The translations under genes were made by a program, and so were the position numbers. This document shows, one piece after another, positions 11,146 through 21,583 of a DNA stretch of 44,409 nucleotides. The notes beneath the pieces were generated by a model, which did no database searches, was not told the DNA's origin, and saw only the letters and a list, made by a program, of their open reading frames with translations. Positions within the stretch are counted from its first letter, which is position 1, and every line of letters starts with the position of its first letter. Source of the stretch: Tissierellia bacterium (GTDB lineage Bacteria > Bacillota > Clostridia > Tissierellales > Tepidimicrobiaceae); contig JAAYFV010000181.1 in the NCBI GenBank assembly GCA_012728075.1, forward strand, positions 1-44,409, written 5' to 3'.

Positions 11146-13059
11146 ATGTTGGATTTAAAGAGATTTCATGGAGGAGATTATGATATCATAGTAGTTGGAG
11201 CTGGTCATGCAGGTTGCGAAGCTGCTTTAGCTAGTAGTAGAATGGGCATGAAGACTTTGATATTAACTATAAGCTTAGATTCTATAGCAGATATGCCATG
11301 TAATCCCAATATAGGTGGAACAGGTAAAGGCCATTTGGTTAGGGAAATAGATGCTCTAGGAGGAGAGATGGCGTTAAATATCGATAAATCTTTTATACAG
11401 AGTAGAATGTTAAATACTTCTAAAGGCCCTGCTGTCCATTCTTTAAGGGTTCAGGCAGACAAGAAAAAATATCATATAGAGATGAAAAAAGTATTGGAAA
11501 AAGAACCAAATTTAACTTTGCAACAAGGGGAAGTCATAGATATATTGGTTGAAGAAAATAGAGTAAAGGGTATAGTTACTAGGACTGGAGCAGTTTATTA
11601 TGCTGATGCTGTTATTTTGGCTACGGGAACATATTTAAAAGGTGTTATATTTATGGGAGAAGTTAGCTATTCCAGTGGTCCTGGGGGACTTTCACCTTCT
11701 AACTATCTTTCTGATTCATTGAAAAAACTAGGTATAGAGTTAAGGAGATTTAAAACTGGAACTCCTGCTAGAGTTCATGGAGATAGTATAGACTATTCTA
11801 AGATGGAAATACAACCAGGAGACGATGAAATAGTTCCATTTTCTTTTTTAAACATGGATAAAATTTTTGATATAGAACAAGTACCTTGCTATCTAACTTA
11901 TACTACCCCAACAACCCATGAGATAATAAGAAAAAACTTGTATCGTTCTCCTATGTATTCAGGTGTAATAGAGGGTATAGGTCCTAGATACTGTCCATCT
12001 ATTGAAGATAAGGTGGTTAGATTTTCAGATAAGGATAAACATCAGATATTTATAGAACCAGAAGGGCTAGATACAAGGGAGATGTATGTTCAAGGAGCAA
12101 GTTCAACTTTACCTGTAGAGGTTCAATTAGAAATGTATAAAACTATTATAGGTTTAGAAAATGTTCAATTTATGAGGCCTGCTTATGGAATTGAATATGA
12201 TTGTATAGATCCGACGATTTTAAAGAGAACATTGGAGCATAAAGAAATTAAAAATTTATTTTTTGCAGGTCAAATCAATGGGTCATCAGGATATGAAGAA
12301 GCAGCAGCTCAAGGCCTAATTGCAGGTATAAATGCTGTGTTAAATATTAAAGGTAAAGAGCCTTTTATATTGGATCGATCCGAAGCCTATATTGGGGTTT
12401 TAATTGATGATTTAGTAACAAAAGGTACTAATGAACCCTATAGGATGATGACTTCTAGAGCTGAGTACAGATTAACTTTAAGACAGGACAATGCAGATCT
12501 TAGATTGACTCAAAAAGGATATGATATAGGTCTTGTAACAGAAGAAAGATATAAAAAAACTATTAAGAAAAAGAAAATGATAGAAGAAGAGTTAAATAGA
12601 TTAAAATCCTTTAAAGTAACACCAAACAAAAAAACCAATGATTTTTTAAATAAAGTTGGGAGTACTCCATTAAAAACTACATCTAGCTTATATGATTTAA
12701 TAAAAAGACCTGAACTGGATTATAATATGTTAAAGGAATTAGATGAAGAACGGGAAGAATTACCTAGAGAAATAAGGCTTCAAGTGGAGACACAAATAAA
12801 GTATGAAGGATATATTAAAAAACAAATGGGACAAATAGAGCAATTTAAAAAATTGGAGAATAAAAAATTAGACGAAAATCAAGATTATAATGAAATAAAA
12901 GGATTAAGCAACGAAGCAAAATCTAAATTAAATCAGATTAAACCTGATTCTGTAGGTCAAGCTTCTAGAATATCTGGAGTTTCTCCAGCTGATATAAATG
13001 TGTTGCTGATTTATTTGGAGCAAAAGCGTAGAAAATCGAAAGGAGATAAAGATGGTTAA
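11146..13059 (+). CDS. mnmG: tRNA uridine-5-carboxymethylaminomethyl synthesis protein MnmG
   Basis: [43 protein letters not shown]. Confidence 0.98.
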   Translation: MLDLKRFHGGDYDIIVVGAGHAGCEAALASSRMGMKTLILTISLDSIADMPCNPNIGGTGKGHLVREIDALGGEMALNIDKSFIQSRMLNTSKGPAVHSLRVQADKKKYHIEMKKVLEKEPNLTLQQGEVIDILVEENRVKGIVTRTGAVYYADAVILATGTYLKGVIFMGEVSYSSGPGGLSPSNYLSDSLKKLGIELRRFKTGTPARVHGDSIDYSKMEIQPGDDEIVPFSFLNMDKIFDIEQVPCYLTYTTPTTHEIIRKNLYRSPMYSGVIEGIGPRYCPSIEDKVVRFSDKDKHQIFIEPEGLDTREMYVQGASSTLPVEVQLEMYKTIIGLENVQFMRPAYGIEYDCIDPTILKRTLEHKEIKNLFFAGQINGSSGYEEAAAQGLIAGINAVLNIKGKEPFILDRSEAYIGVLIDDLVTKGTNEPYRMMTSRAEYRLTLRQDNADLRLTQKGYDIGLVTEERYKKTIKKKKMIEEELNRLKSFKVTPNKKTNDFLNKVGSTPLKTTSSLYDLIKRPELDYNMLKELDEEREELPREIRLQVETQIKYEGYIKKQMGQIEQFKKLENKKLDENQDYNEIKGLSNEAKSKLNQIKPDSVGQASRISGVSPADINVLLIYLEQKRRKSKGDKDG

Positions 13060-13768
13060 TGTAAATACTTTGGTGAAAGGGGCTAAAACATTAAATATTG
13101 ATTTAACTGATAGACAAATAGAAGAATTCATATTATACAAAAATATTTTAAAGGATTGGAATCAAAAGATAAATATAACCTCTATAACTGATGACGAAGA
13201 AATAGACATTAAACATTTTATAGATAGCTTAACTCCTCTTAAAGTTAAATTATTTAAAAAAGGAGCTAAAGTAATAGATATAGGAACTGGAGGAGGATTT
13301 CCAGGAATTCCATTAAAAATTGTTCGGAAGGATTTAAATATTGTTTTATTAGATAGTCTAAATAAGAGAATTAGATTTTTAGATGAGGTAATTTCTCAAC
13401 TAAATTTAAAAAATATAATTGCTGTACATGGTAGAGCTGAGGAATTAAGTAGGAATAAGAAACATAGGGAAAAGTATGATATAGCAATATCTAGAGCTGT
13501 GGCTTCACTAAACACTTTATCTGAGTATTCTCTACCCTTTGTTAAGGTGGGAGGATATTTTATTTCTATGAAAGGCCCTGATTTTACTGAAGAATTAGAG
13601 GAAGCAGAAAAAGGAATTAAAATTCTTGGGGGGAGAATAAAGGATACAGAGCTTATTACATTACCTGAAAGTGATATAACCCATAGTTTGATAATTATAG
13701 AGAAAATAAAAGAAACTCCGACAAAATATCCTAGAGGTGGAGGAAAACCTAAGAAAAATCCTTTGTAA
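13052..13768 (+). CDS. rsmG: 16S rRNA (guanine-N7) methyltransferase RsmG
   Basis: [20 protein letters not shown] motif; C-terminal [12 protein letters not shown]; after mnmG. Confidence 0.98.
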   Translation: MVNVNTLVKGAKTLNIDLTDRQIEEFILYKNILKDWNQKINITSITDDEEIDIKHFIDSLTPLKVKLFKKGAKVIDIGTGGGFPGIPLKIVRKDLNIVLLDSLNKRIRFLDEVISQLNLKNIIAVHGRAEELSRNKKHREKYDIAISRAVASLNTLSEYSLPFVKVGGYFISMKGPDFTEELEEAEKGIKILGGRIKDTELITLPESDITHSLIIIEKIKETPTKYPRGGGKPKKNPL

Positions 13769-13875
13769 TTTAAAACAATTTGTCTATAAAAAGTTTGGGT
13801 AATAAGAAGGAAATAATTTATTTTTATAGAATAATAGCAATAGATTTAATAATCTTTTTAGGGAGTGGAATTGTA

Positions 13876-14682
13876 ATGAAAAATGAACAGCCAGAAATAA
13901 AATATATTCCAATTGAATCCATTAGACCAAATCCATATCAACCACGAAAGGATTTTAATAAAAAAGCTTTGGAAGAATTAAGCCAATCTATTAAATCTTT
14001 TGGTTTAATCCAACCTATAAGTGTTAGAAAAATTCAAGATGAGAGCTATGAATTGATTGCTGGTGAACGAAGACTTAGGGCATCGGAGTTAGCGGAACTA
14101 GAGGAGATACCTGCTATTGTGGTAGATTATAAAGACAATGAGTCTGCTATGGTAGCTTTAATTGAAAATTTGCAAAGGGAGGATTTGAACTTTATTGAGG
14201 AGGCGGAAGGGTATAATAGTTTAATTGTAGATCATGGATTTACCCAACAACAGTTAGCTGAAAAATTAGGGAAAAGCCAGTCTACTATTGCAAATAAATT
14301 AAGACTATTGAAGTTACCAGAAGATATTCAAAAGGATTTAATTGAACATGATCTTACGGAAAGACATGGACGAGCTTTGCTAAAATTACCTGATGAACAA
14401 TTAAAACGAGAGGTATTAGATAAAGTAATAAAGAATGAATTTAATGTAAGTAAAACGGAAAACTTGGTTAATGATATACTAGATGAATTAATAAAAAAAG
14501 AAGTAAAAGATGAAACAAAAAAGGATAAGCCTAATATAAAAGGATTGATTAGTACTAGGATATATTTAAATACTATTAAAAATGCTTATACCGCTATAAA
14601 ACAAAGTGGGATAAATGCAGAATATTTAGAAGAAGATAGAGGGGATTTTGTAGAAGTTACTATTAAAATTCCTAAAAATTAA
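13876..14682 (+). CDS. noc: Noc nucleoid occlusion protein (ParB family)
   Basis: ParB-like N-terminus RPNPYQPRKDF, GERRLRASELA, ENLQREDLN, HTH; between rsmG and parA; RBS GGGAGTGG precedes ATG 13876. Confidence 0.88.
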   Translation: MKNEQPEIKYIPIESIRPNPYQPRKDFNKKALEELSQSIKSFGLIQPISVRKIQDESYELIAGERRLRASELAELEEIPAIVVDYKDNESAMVALIENLQREDLNFIEEAEGYNSLIVDHGFTQQQLAEKLGKSQSTIANKLRLLKLPEDIQKDLIEHDLTERHGRALLKLPDEQLKREVLDKVIKNEFNVSKTENLVNDILDELIKKEVKDETKKDKPNIKGLISTRIYLNTIKNAYTAIKQSGINAEYLEEDRGDFVEVTIKIPKN

Positions 14683-14788
14683 TTGTTAAAATGCCACACA
14701 TACTTGTGATTTTAGTCGTGAGTAGGTGATATTTTATTAAAAACTATGTTTTTACAGAAGGTTAAATAGTTATTCTAATTATTAAAAA

Positions 14789-14804
14789 TGTTTCACGTGA
14801 AACA
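14789..14804. promoter_or_regulatory. parS: parS centromere site 1
   Basis: Exact 16-bp palindrome TGTTTCACGTGAAACA. Confidence 0.97.
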
Positions 14805-14836
14805 ATTAAGACAGACTTAAGTCTGTCTTAATTTAT
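14804..14836. terminator. 30-bp perfect palindrome, probable terminator of the noc-side operon
   Basis: AATTAAGACAGACTT|AAGTCTGTCTTAATT abutting parS. Confidence 0.65.
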
Positions 14837-14923
14837 TTAAAAGAGAAAAAATTAATAAAAATCTTATTTTATGTCTTTAATTATGATATTATATATTAAA
14901 CAAACATTATAGGAGTGTAAAAT

Positions 14924-15697
14924 ATGGCACGGATAGTTACTATTTTTAATCAAAAAGGTGGGGTGGGCAAAACAACAACTGTAATTAATTTAGCTGCTGC
15001 TTTGGGGAAAAAAGATTTTAAGGTATTGGTAGTAGATGTAGATCCTCAAGGAAATGCTACTAGTGGACTAGGTATTGACAAAAAACAATTAAAATTATCT
15101 ACTTATGATGCATTGATAAACGGCACGCCTGTAGAGGGAATAATCCAAAATACAACGGCAAAAAATGTGGATATAGTGCCATCTAATGTGGAATTAGCTG
15201 GTGCAGAAATAGAATTAATAGAAATACCTGGTAGAGAACTGGCTTTAAAGCAATCTATAGGAGCAGTAGAAAAGCTTTATGATTATATTTTTATCGACTG
15301 TCCTCCTTCTTTGGGCTTATTGAGTATCAATGGATTATCTGCTTCTCACAGCGTTCTAATTCCAATACAATGTGAATATTATGCTTTAGAAGGGGTTAGT
15401 CAATTGATGGATACAATCATGTTAGTAAAGAGAAGTTTAAACCCAGAATTAGAGATAGAAGGTGTTGTTCTCAGTATGTTTGATGGTAGAACTAATTTAT
15501 CCATCCAAGTGGTAGATGAAGTAAAAAAGTATTTCAAAGGAAAAGTATATACCTCTATTATACCAAGAAATGTAAGATTAGCTGAAGCACCTAGCTATGG
15601 TTTATCTATAATAGATTATGATCCTAAATCTAGAGGTGCAGAGGCTTATGTTGAGTTAGCAGAAGAGTTTTTGTATTTACAAGAGGAGGGGTTTTAA
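14924..15697 (+). CDS. parA: ParA/Soj chromosome partitioning ATPase
   Basis: FNQKGGVGKTTTVINLAAALG deviant Walker A; DVDPQGNATSGLG. Confidence 0.98.
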   Translation: MARIVTIFNQKGGVGKTTTVINLAAALGKKDFKVLVVDVDPQGNATSGLGIDKKQLKLSTYDALINGTPVEGIIQNTTAKNVDIVPSNVELAGAEIELIEIPGRELALKQSIGAVEKLYDYIFIDCPPSLGLLSINGLSASHSVLIPIQCEYYALEGVSQLMDTIMLVKRSLNPELEIEGVVLSMFDGRTNLSIQVVDEVKKYFKGKVYTSIIPRNVRLAEAPSYGLSIIDYDPKSRGAEAYVELAEEFLYLQEEGF

Positions 15698-16561
15698 TTG
15701 GTTACAAAAAAAAGAGGTCTTGGTAAAGGACTTGCGGCTTTGATTCCCGATGAACCAATAACAGATTTATTTAGTGAAAAATCAGAAGATGAATCTATTA
15801 TTAATATTGAAATAGATTTGATAGAACCTAATCAACGCCAGCCTAGGCAGGAATTTGAAAAGAAATCCTTAGAGGAACTTAAGAATTCTATAATCCAATA
15901 TGGTATTATTCAACCCATAGTAGTCCGTAAAAAGGAAAACAAATATGAAATAATAGCTGGAGAACGTAGATGGAGAGCAGCTAAGGAAGCAAAATTACAG
16001 GAGATACCTTGTATAATAAAAGAAGTTAGCGATAAGGATGCAATGAAATTGGCATTAATAGAAAACATACAGAGGGAAGATTTAAACCCTATTGAAGAAG
16101 CTTATGCTTTTAAAGGATTGCTTGAAGATTATAATTTGACTCAAGAGGAGTTAGGAAAAGCAATCGGGAAAAGCAGATCCTATATAGCAAATTCAATTAG
16201 ATTATTAAATCTAGATGATAAAATACTAGAATATATTGCCGAAGGTAAACTTAGTAGTGGACATGGAAGAGCATTGCTTTCAATAGATGACAAAGAAGAA
16301 CAATTAAGATTTGCTGAATCTATAATGAATGACAAGATAAATGTTAGAGAAACTGAAAAAATAGCTAAGAATAAAGCCAAAAAGAAAAGTAGGGGAAAAA
16401 CCATAAAAACAGATCCTTTTGTAAAAGAGATAGAGGAAAACTTAATGAGTGCTTTAGGGACAAAGGTTAAACTTATCTCTAAAAAAGGTGGTGGTAAAAT
16501 AGAAATTGAATTTTATAGTGAGGAGGATTTAGAGAGGATTTTAGATATAATAACAAACTAA
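15698..16561 (+). CDS. parB: ParB/Spo0J chromosome partitioning protein (TTG start)
   Basis: KRGLGKGLAALIP; QPIVVRKKENKYEIIAGERRWRAAKEA; ENIQREDLNPIEEA. Confidence 0.97.
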   Translation: MVTKKRGLGKGLAALIPDEPITDLFSEKSEDESIINIEIDLIEPNQRQPRQEFEKKSLEELKNSIIQYGIIQPIVVRKKENKYEIIAGERRWRAAKEAKLQEIPCIIKEVSDKDAMKLALIENIQREDLNPIEEAYAFKGLLEDYNLTQEELGKAIGKSRSYIANSIRLLNLDDKILEYIAEGKLSSGHGRALLSIDDKEEQLRFAESIMNDKINVRETEKIAKNKAKKKSRGKTIKTDPFVKEIEENLMSALGTKVKLISKKGGGKIEIEFYSEEDLERILDIITN

Positions 16562-16562
16562 A

Positions 16563-16578
16563 TGTTTCACGTGAAACA
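16563..16578. promoter_or_regulatory. parS: parS centromere site 2
   Basis: Exact TGTTTCACGTGAAACA starting 1 bp after the parB stop codon. Confidence 0.97.
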
Positions 16579-16599
16579 CATGGGTATGAGGTGAGTAAA

Positions 16600-17496
16600 A
16601 TGAAGATAGACATTTATCAAGTAGATGTTTTTTCATCAAAGCCATTTGGTGGAAATCCAGCAGCTGTGGTACCAGATGCAAGGGGATTGTCTAATGAAGA
16701 TATGCAAAATATTGCCAGAGAGATGAATCTTTCAGAAACTGTTTTTATGTTTCCCTTAGATGAAGAAAGTTATGAAGTAAGGTTTTTTACACCTACTCAT
16801 GAAGTAGATCTTTGTGGCCATGGAACTATTGGCGCTTTTTATGTGTTAGCACTTAAAAACTACATACCTTCTATAAAAAATGGCATTAAAAAAATCTATC
16901 AAAATACAAAAGCGGGAAAACTTAGTGTGGAAATATATTTTTGTGATGGTAAGGTAAACAAAATATTGATGGAACAAGCACCACCGAAGGATTTTGGTGA
17001 AGTTAAATATATGGAACAATTATTAGAGTGTTTTAATATAGGAATAGATAGTCTAGGCATAGGGGATGAATACATAAAACCAACAATTATTTCTACGGGG
17101 TTGAAGGATATTTTTTTACCTATAAATAGTAAGGAGATATTAGATAATTTAGAGGTAGATTTTAATAAACTTAAAGAAGTTTCTAATGTTTTAGAAGTTA
17201 TTGGAGTGCATGCTTTTTATATACCTGGAGCTAATTTCACCAGAGTATACACTAGAAATTTTGCACCTGCCGTTGGTATAAATGAAGAGGCAGCTACAGG
17301 CACATCTAATGGCGGATTAATATATTTCCTAAAGAGTAGGGGATATTTATATGGGAATGAAATTATATCAATACAAGGAGAAGCTATGAATAGACCAAGC
17401 TATATTTATTGTAAAATAGATGAGAATAATGGAGGTTATAGTGTAAAGATAGGTGGCAAGGCTAAAATAGTATTAGATGGCATTATGTATATTTAA
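16600..17496 (+). CDS. PhzF family phenazine biosynthesis-like isomerase
   Basis: YQVDVFSSKPFGGNPAAVV...LSETVF...RFFTPTHEVDLCGHGTIG. Confidence 0.95.
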   Translation: MKIDIYQVDVFSSKPFGGNPAAVVPDARGLSNEDMQNIAREMNLSETVFMFPLDEESYEVRFFTPTHEVDLCGHGTIGAFYVLALKNYIPSIKNGIKKIYQNTKAGKLSVEIYFCDGKVNKILMEQAPPKDFGEVKYMEQLLECFNIGIDSLGIGDEYIKPTIISTGLKDIFLPINSKEILDNLEVDFNKLKEVSNVLEVIGVHAFYIPGANFTRVYTRNFAPAVGINEEAATGTSNGGLIYFLKSRGYLYGNEIISIQGEAMNRPSYIYCKIDENNGGYSVKIGGKAKIVLDGIMYI

Positions 17497-17524
17497 ACCA
17501 ACCTGTACAGGTTGGTTTAAATAT
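17489..17524. terminator. Bidirectional terminator between phzF and ytaF (36-bp perfect palindrome)
   Basis: ATATTTAAACCAACCTGT|ACAGGTTGGTTTAAATAT, overlapping the phzF stop. Confidence 0.75.
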
Positions 17525-18144
17525 TATTTCAATTTTAAAAAGGCTAATATAATTAACAATATACCTGATAGCCAGGATAAATTTATATTTGTCTTTTCAA
17601 CAAATTTCCTTCCTAAAAGCAAGCCCCCCCATATGGCTATTATATTCCACATTAGGGATAAAAGTATTACGGTAAAATAATTGATATTTCCAATTCCTGT
17701 TCCAAATCCTATTGCTATAGAATCTATGGATAAAGCAATAGCTAAATACAAAGCTTCCTTAAGATTAATAGTTTTAGAATTGTCAAAATCTGCTCGAGTT
17801 TCGTCTATATAGATATCTATAACTAACCATATATTGAGTAATTTTAATTTCACATGTGTGATTGTAGAGGATTTTTTTTCTAAATGCTTTTTTACAATGC
17901 TTTCAAATAAATAATATATTCCCAGTATTATGAGTATTATAAAGCTAATTATAGAAGTTGAATTAGAAGGAAGTACTTTTTTTAATGCTGTAGCTAAAAA
18001 AATCGAAAAGGTTAAAAATACTGCACAAACAACATCGATAAATATAATGGATTTAACTGGGATCTTTATTTTATTAGCACCATAAGCAATACTAGCAACA
18101 AATGCATCTATAGACAAAGCAAGAACTAATAATATTGTTTCCAT
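17524..18144 (-). CDS. ytaF: Sporulation membrane protein YtaF (MntP/YtaF-like)
   Basis: LVLALSIDAFVASIAYGANKIKIP...LAIALSIDSIAIGFGTGIG. Confidence 0.88.
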   Translation of the reverse strand: METILLVLALSIDAFVASIAYGANKIKIPVKSIIFIDVVCAVFLTFSIFLATALKKVLPSNSTSIISFIILIILGIYYLFESIVKKHLEKKSSTITHVKLKLLNIWLVIDIYIDETRADFDNSKTINLKEALYLAIALSIDSIAIGFGTGIGNINYFTVILLSLMWNIIAIWGGLLLGRKFVEKTNINLSWLSGILLIILAFLKLK

Positions 18145-18280
18145 CTAAAGCACTCCTTTTGATATAACTATTATTATCTTATTCCCTACTATGGTTATGG
18201 TTACTTAATCATGTGTAATAATAAGGGAATTATTCATATATAAATATAGTAGGTATGAAATAATAATTTGGGAGGGGAGT

Positions 18281-19228
18281 ATGGAGATTAGTCTAGTGAT
18301 ATTATTTTTTGCTATTGGGTTGATTATGACTGTAAAAGGTGGAGATTTATTTGTAGATGCTGCTATATGGATAGCTGAAAAAACTGGTATTTCATCGGGT
18401 ATTATAGGTGCAACTATTGTAAGTATGGCAACAACTTTGCCAGAGCTTTTTGTATCTACTGTTGCTAGTAATGAAGGTTTTTCTGAAATGGCTATTGGTA
18501 ATGCAATAGGATCTTATATTTGTAATATAGCTTTTATAATAGGGATATGTTCATTAATAAGACCAATAAAAATTAAAGATAAATTCTTTGGGATAAAAGG
18601 TACAATGATGATAGGTTATCTATGTATATTTTTTCTATTTAGTAAAGATGGATTTATAACTTTTAAAGAAGGGTATTTATTGGTATTATTACAAATTTTC
18701 TTTGTATTTTTAAACATATTAGAGCATAGACGAGAGAGTACATATAGGAGTAAAAACAAAGGTAAATATATTTGCAAAAAGGATTTAATTAAAAATGGAG
18801 TTAAGTTTATAGTAGGAATACTATTAATTATATATGGAGCACATATTCTAGTTGACAGTGGTGTAGAAATTGCAAAGGCTTTAAGGATTCCAAAACAAGT
18901 GGTAAGTTTAACTTTGCTAGCTATAGGTACTTCAATACCTGAATTTGTAACTTCAATAGTAGCCATATTGAAAGGGCAACAAAATATTTCATTGGGCAAT
19001 ATATTAGGTGCAAATATAATAAATATATCTATTGTAGTAGGAATCTCTACACTGGTAAGCGATAAAGGTTTAATAGTTACAGGGCATACATTATTTACTG
19101 ACATTCCTATGGCTATGTTGGTGTCTTTTTTGTTTGTGTTAGTAGGGTTGTTAAATAAAAAAATAGGAAGGCTTACAGGGTTAATATTACTAGGTGCTTA
19201 CATTACTTACTTATTTATATTATTTTAA
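18281..19228 (+). CDS. Calcium/sodium antiporter (CaCA family, YrbG-like)
   Basis: Duplicated alpha repeats: GATIVSMATTLPELFVS, GNAIGSYICNIAFIIG and LLAIGTSIPEFVTSIVA, GNILGANIINISIVVG. Confidence 0.93.
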   Translation: MEISLVILFFAIGLIMTVKGGDLFVDAAIWIAEKTGISSGIIGATIVSMATTLPELFVSTVASNEGFSEMAIGNAIGSYICNIAFIIGICSLIRPIKIKDKFFGIKGTMMIGYLCIFFLFSKDGFITFKEGYLLVLLQIFFVFLNILEHRRESTYRSKNKGKYICKKDLIKNGVKFIVGILLIIYGAHILVDSGVEIAKALRIPKQVVSLTLLAIGTSIPEFVTSIVAILKGQQNISLGNILGANIINISIVVGISTLVSDKGLIVTGHTLFTDIPMAMLVSFLFVLVGLLNKKIGRLTGLILLGAYITYLFILF

Positions 19229-19240
19229 TATCCCATATAT

Positions 19241-19268
19241 AAAACCGACGGATTTGTCGGTTTTTTTA
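19241..19268 (+). terminator. Intrinsic terminator
   Basis: AAAACCGAC-ggattt-GTCGGTTTTTTT. Confidence 0.88.
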
Positions 19269-19338
19269 TTGAAGTATTAAAAAAAAGTAAATGCACATAA
19301 TAAATTGGAGTTTAAATTTGTTTTAAAGGAGGATAAGT

Positions 19339-20697
19339 ATGAATGTTAAATTACTAGATATAGTAGATAAACTAAACTGGCTACTATGGGATAATCTTTT
19401 AATATTTTTATTATTAGGCACAGGACTGTATTATTCTTTTAGGCTGAAGTTTGTTCAAGTACGACGCATAGGGACAATCAATCAATATGTATTTGGGAAA
19501 ATATTTAAAAAAAGTGACAAAGCAGATGCAGATGGTATGACATCTTTTCAAGCTTTAGCAACTGCACTAGCTGCTCAAGTTGGTACTGGGAATTTAGCAG
19601 GAGTTGCAACTGCTATAGCATCTGGTGGCCCGGGAGCAATATTTTGGATGTGGGTTAGTGCTTTTTTTGGGATGGGTACTATATTTGGAGAAGCAGTTTT
19701 AGCACAAAAATATGTAGATAGGATTGACGGTGAAGTTGTAGGAGGGCCAGCTTATTATTTGAAGAAAGGTGTGAATAGTAATTTTTTAGCAGGTTTTTTT
19801 GCAGTTACCATAATTGTAGCTTTGGGATTCGTAGGCAATATGGTTCAATCTAACTCTATAGCTATAGCTTTAAACTCAGCGTTTAACATACCAAGTTGGA
19901 TTGGGGGAGTAATTACAGCTATTATAGCTGGGTTAATACTTATTGGAGGAATTAGCAGAATAGCATCTTTTACGGAATTAATAGTACCTATAATGGCCAT
20001 TTTATATATAATAGGAAGTATAATAATATTATTATTAAATTATTCTCAAATAATACCCGCTTTTAAACTTATATTTACTTCAGCTTTTACACCTCAAGCA
20101 GCAGTAGGAGGAGTTTTAGGAGTTAAAGTAAAAGAGACAATACGATATGGTATATCTAGGGGATTATTTTCCAATGAAGCTGGAATGGGATCTACACCCC
20201 ATGCACATGCAGTAGCAAAGGTAAAACATCCTGCAGAACAAGGCTTAGTTGCTATATTTGGAGTCATATTTGATACATTGATTATATGCACTATTACAGC
20301 TTTAATAAATATTATGACTGGTGCTTATGATCAAGGATTAACAGGTATTGCTATGACTCAATTTGCTTATACTATTGGTCTTGGTAATTTTGGCACTAAG
20401 TTTATTGCTATTTGTTTATTTTTCTTTGCTTTTTCCACTATTATAGGATGGTATTATTTTGGTGAATCCAATATAAAATATTTATTTGGAAAAAAAGGTA
20501 TCAAATACTATAGGGTTTTAGTTTTATTATTTATATTACTAGGTTCCTTATTAGATGTAGATCTTGTTTGGGACATAGCTGATTTATTTAATGGTCTTAT
20601 GGTATTGCCTAATATTGTTGGTTTATTAATACTTTCTCCACAAGTATTTGTTACTTTAAAAGATTTTGAAAATAATTTTTTAAATGTATCCAAATAA
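19339..20697 (+). CDS. Alanine/glycine:cation symporter (AGCS family)
   Basis: TALAAQVGTGNLAGVATAIASGGPGAIFWMW; GISRGLFSNEAGMGSTPHAHA. Confidence 0.96.
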   Translation: MNVKLLDIVDKLNWLLWDNLLIFLLLGTGLYYSFRLKFVQVRRIGTINQYVFGKIFKKSDKADADGMTSFQALATALAAQVGTGNLAGVATAIASGGPGAIFWMWVSAFFGMGTIFGEAVLAQKYVDRIDGEVVGGPAYYLKKGVNSNFLAGFFAVTIIVALGFVGNMVQSNSIAIALNSAFNIPSWIGGVITAIIAGLILIGGISRIASFTELIVPIMAILYIIGSIIILLLNYSQIIPAFKLIFTSAFTPQAAVGGVLGVKVKETIRYGISRGLFSNEAGMGSTPHAHAVAKVKHPAEQGLVAIFGVIFDTLIICTITALINIMTGAYDQGLTGIAMTQFAYTIGLGNFGTKFIAICLFFFAFSTIIGWYYFGESNIKYLFGKKGIKYYRVLVLLFILLGSLLDVDLVWDIADLFNGLMVLPNIVGLLILSPQVFVTLKDFENNFLNVSK

Positions 20698-20829
20698 ATA
20701 ATTGGCTAAGTAAAAACACTTTCCTTGATATAAATGTTTGTATATAATATAATTAAACTGGATTAGACAAGACCTTATCAAGTCTTGAGGCTAGTAAAAT
20801 ATTTATAATAATTAAACGGTGGTGATTAA

Positions 20830-21468
20830 ATGTTAATAAACAAAACGGTAAAGGATTATGTTCTTCAAGTAGCATCTAAGGAGCCTACTCCAGGAGGGGG
20901 AAGTGTTGCTGCATTAGCTGGTAGTTTAGGAGCAGCTCTTACATCTATGGTAGGTAATTTGACAATTGGCAGAAAGATTTATGAAGAGTTAGATGATGAA
21001 ACGAAAAAGGAAGTGGACGCTAATTTTGAGAAATTACAAAAGAGTATAGAAGAGCTAATTAAAATTGTAGATGAGGATACAAAAGCTTTTGATGGAGTAA
21101 TGGAAGCTTTTAAAATGCCTAAAGAAACAGAAGAAGAAAAAGCAAAAAGAAGTGCTGCTATTCAAGAAGGTTATAAGAAAGCCTTAGAAGTGCCCTATAG
21201 ATGTGCTGAGGAATGTTTCAATGTACTGAAACTACAAAAGGTATTTGCACATCATGGCAATGTTAATGCTATTACCGATGTGGGAGTAGGTGCTCTTTTA
21301 GCAGCTACTGGGCTTGAGGGAGCTTTGCTAAATGTTAAGATTAATCTACTTAGTATAAAAGATGAGAAATACAGAAGAGAGATGGAAGAAAAAGTAAACA
21401 CTTTATTGAAAGAAGGAACTCAATTAAAAGAAGAATTGATGAAGATTGTATATGAAAGATTAGGATAA
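20830..21468 (+). CDS. Cyclodeaminase/cyclohydrolase (FTCD C-domain) family protein
   Basis: SKEPTPGGGSVAALAGSLGAALTSMVGNLT; about 210 aa. Confidence 0.93.
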   Translation: MLINKTVKDYVLQVASKEPTPGGGSVAALAGSLGAALTSMVGNLTIGRKIYEELDDETKKEVDANFEKLQKSIEELIKIVDEDTKAFDGVMEAFKMPKETEEEKAKRSAAIQEGYKKALEVPYRCAEECFNVLKLQKVFAHHGNVNAITDVGVGALLAATGLEGALLNVKINLLSIKDEKYRREMEEKVNTLLKEGTQLKEELMKIVYERLG

Positions 21469-21469
21469 A

Positions 21470-21497
21470 GAGAAGCTCAGTTACGAGCTTCTTTTTA
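21470..21497 (+). terminator. Intrinsic terminator
   Basis: AGAAGCTC-agttac-GAGCTTCTTTTT. Confidence 0.85.
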
Positions 21498-21583
21498 ATT
21501 ATATGTAAATATAGAATTAAATATAGGATAAATAGTTTAATTAATGTGCTATAATTATATTATAAAATATTGGAGGTGCTAGT

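Noticed and set aside
13780-13875. Extended N-terminus of Noc in the ORF track (starting 13780)
   Set aside because: The extra 32 aa look non-homologous; RBS plus ATG at 13876 gives the canonical ParB-like start.
17477-17680. 67-aa ORF overlapping the phzF end and antisense to ytaF
   Set aside because: Translation follows the terminator palindrome and the antisense of ytaF; not a plausible gene.
20760-20800. Possible riboswitch upstream of the cyclodeaminase gene
   Set aside because: Only a 6-bp stem (CAAGAC/GTCTTG); no match to a riboswitch consensus I know.
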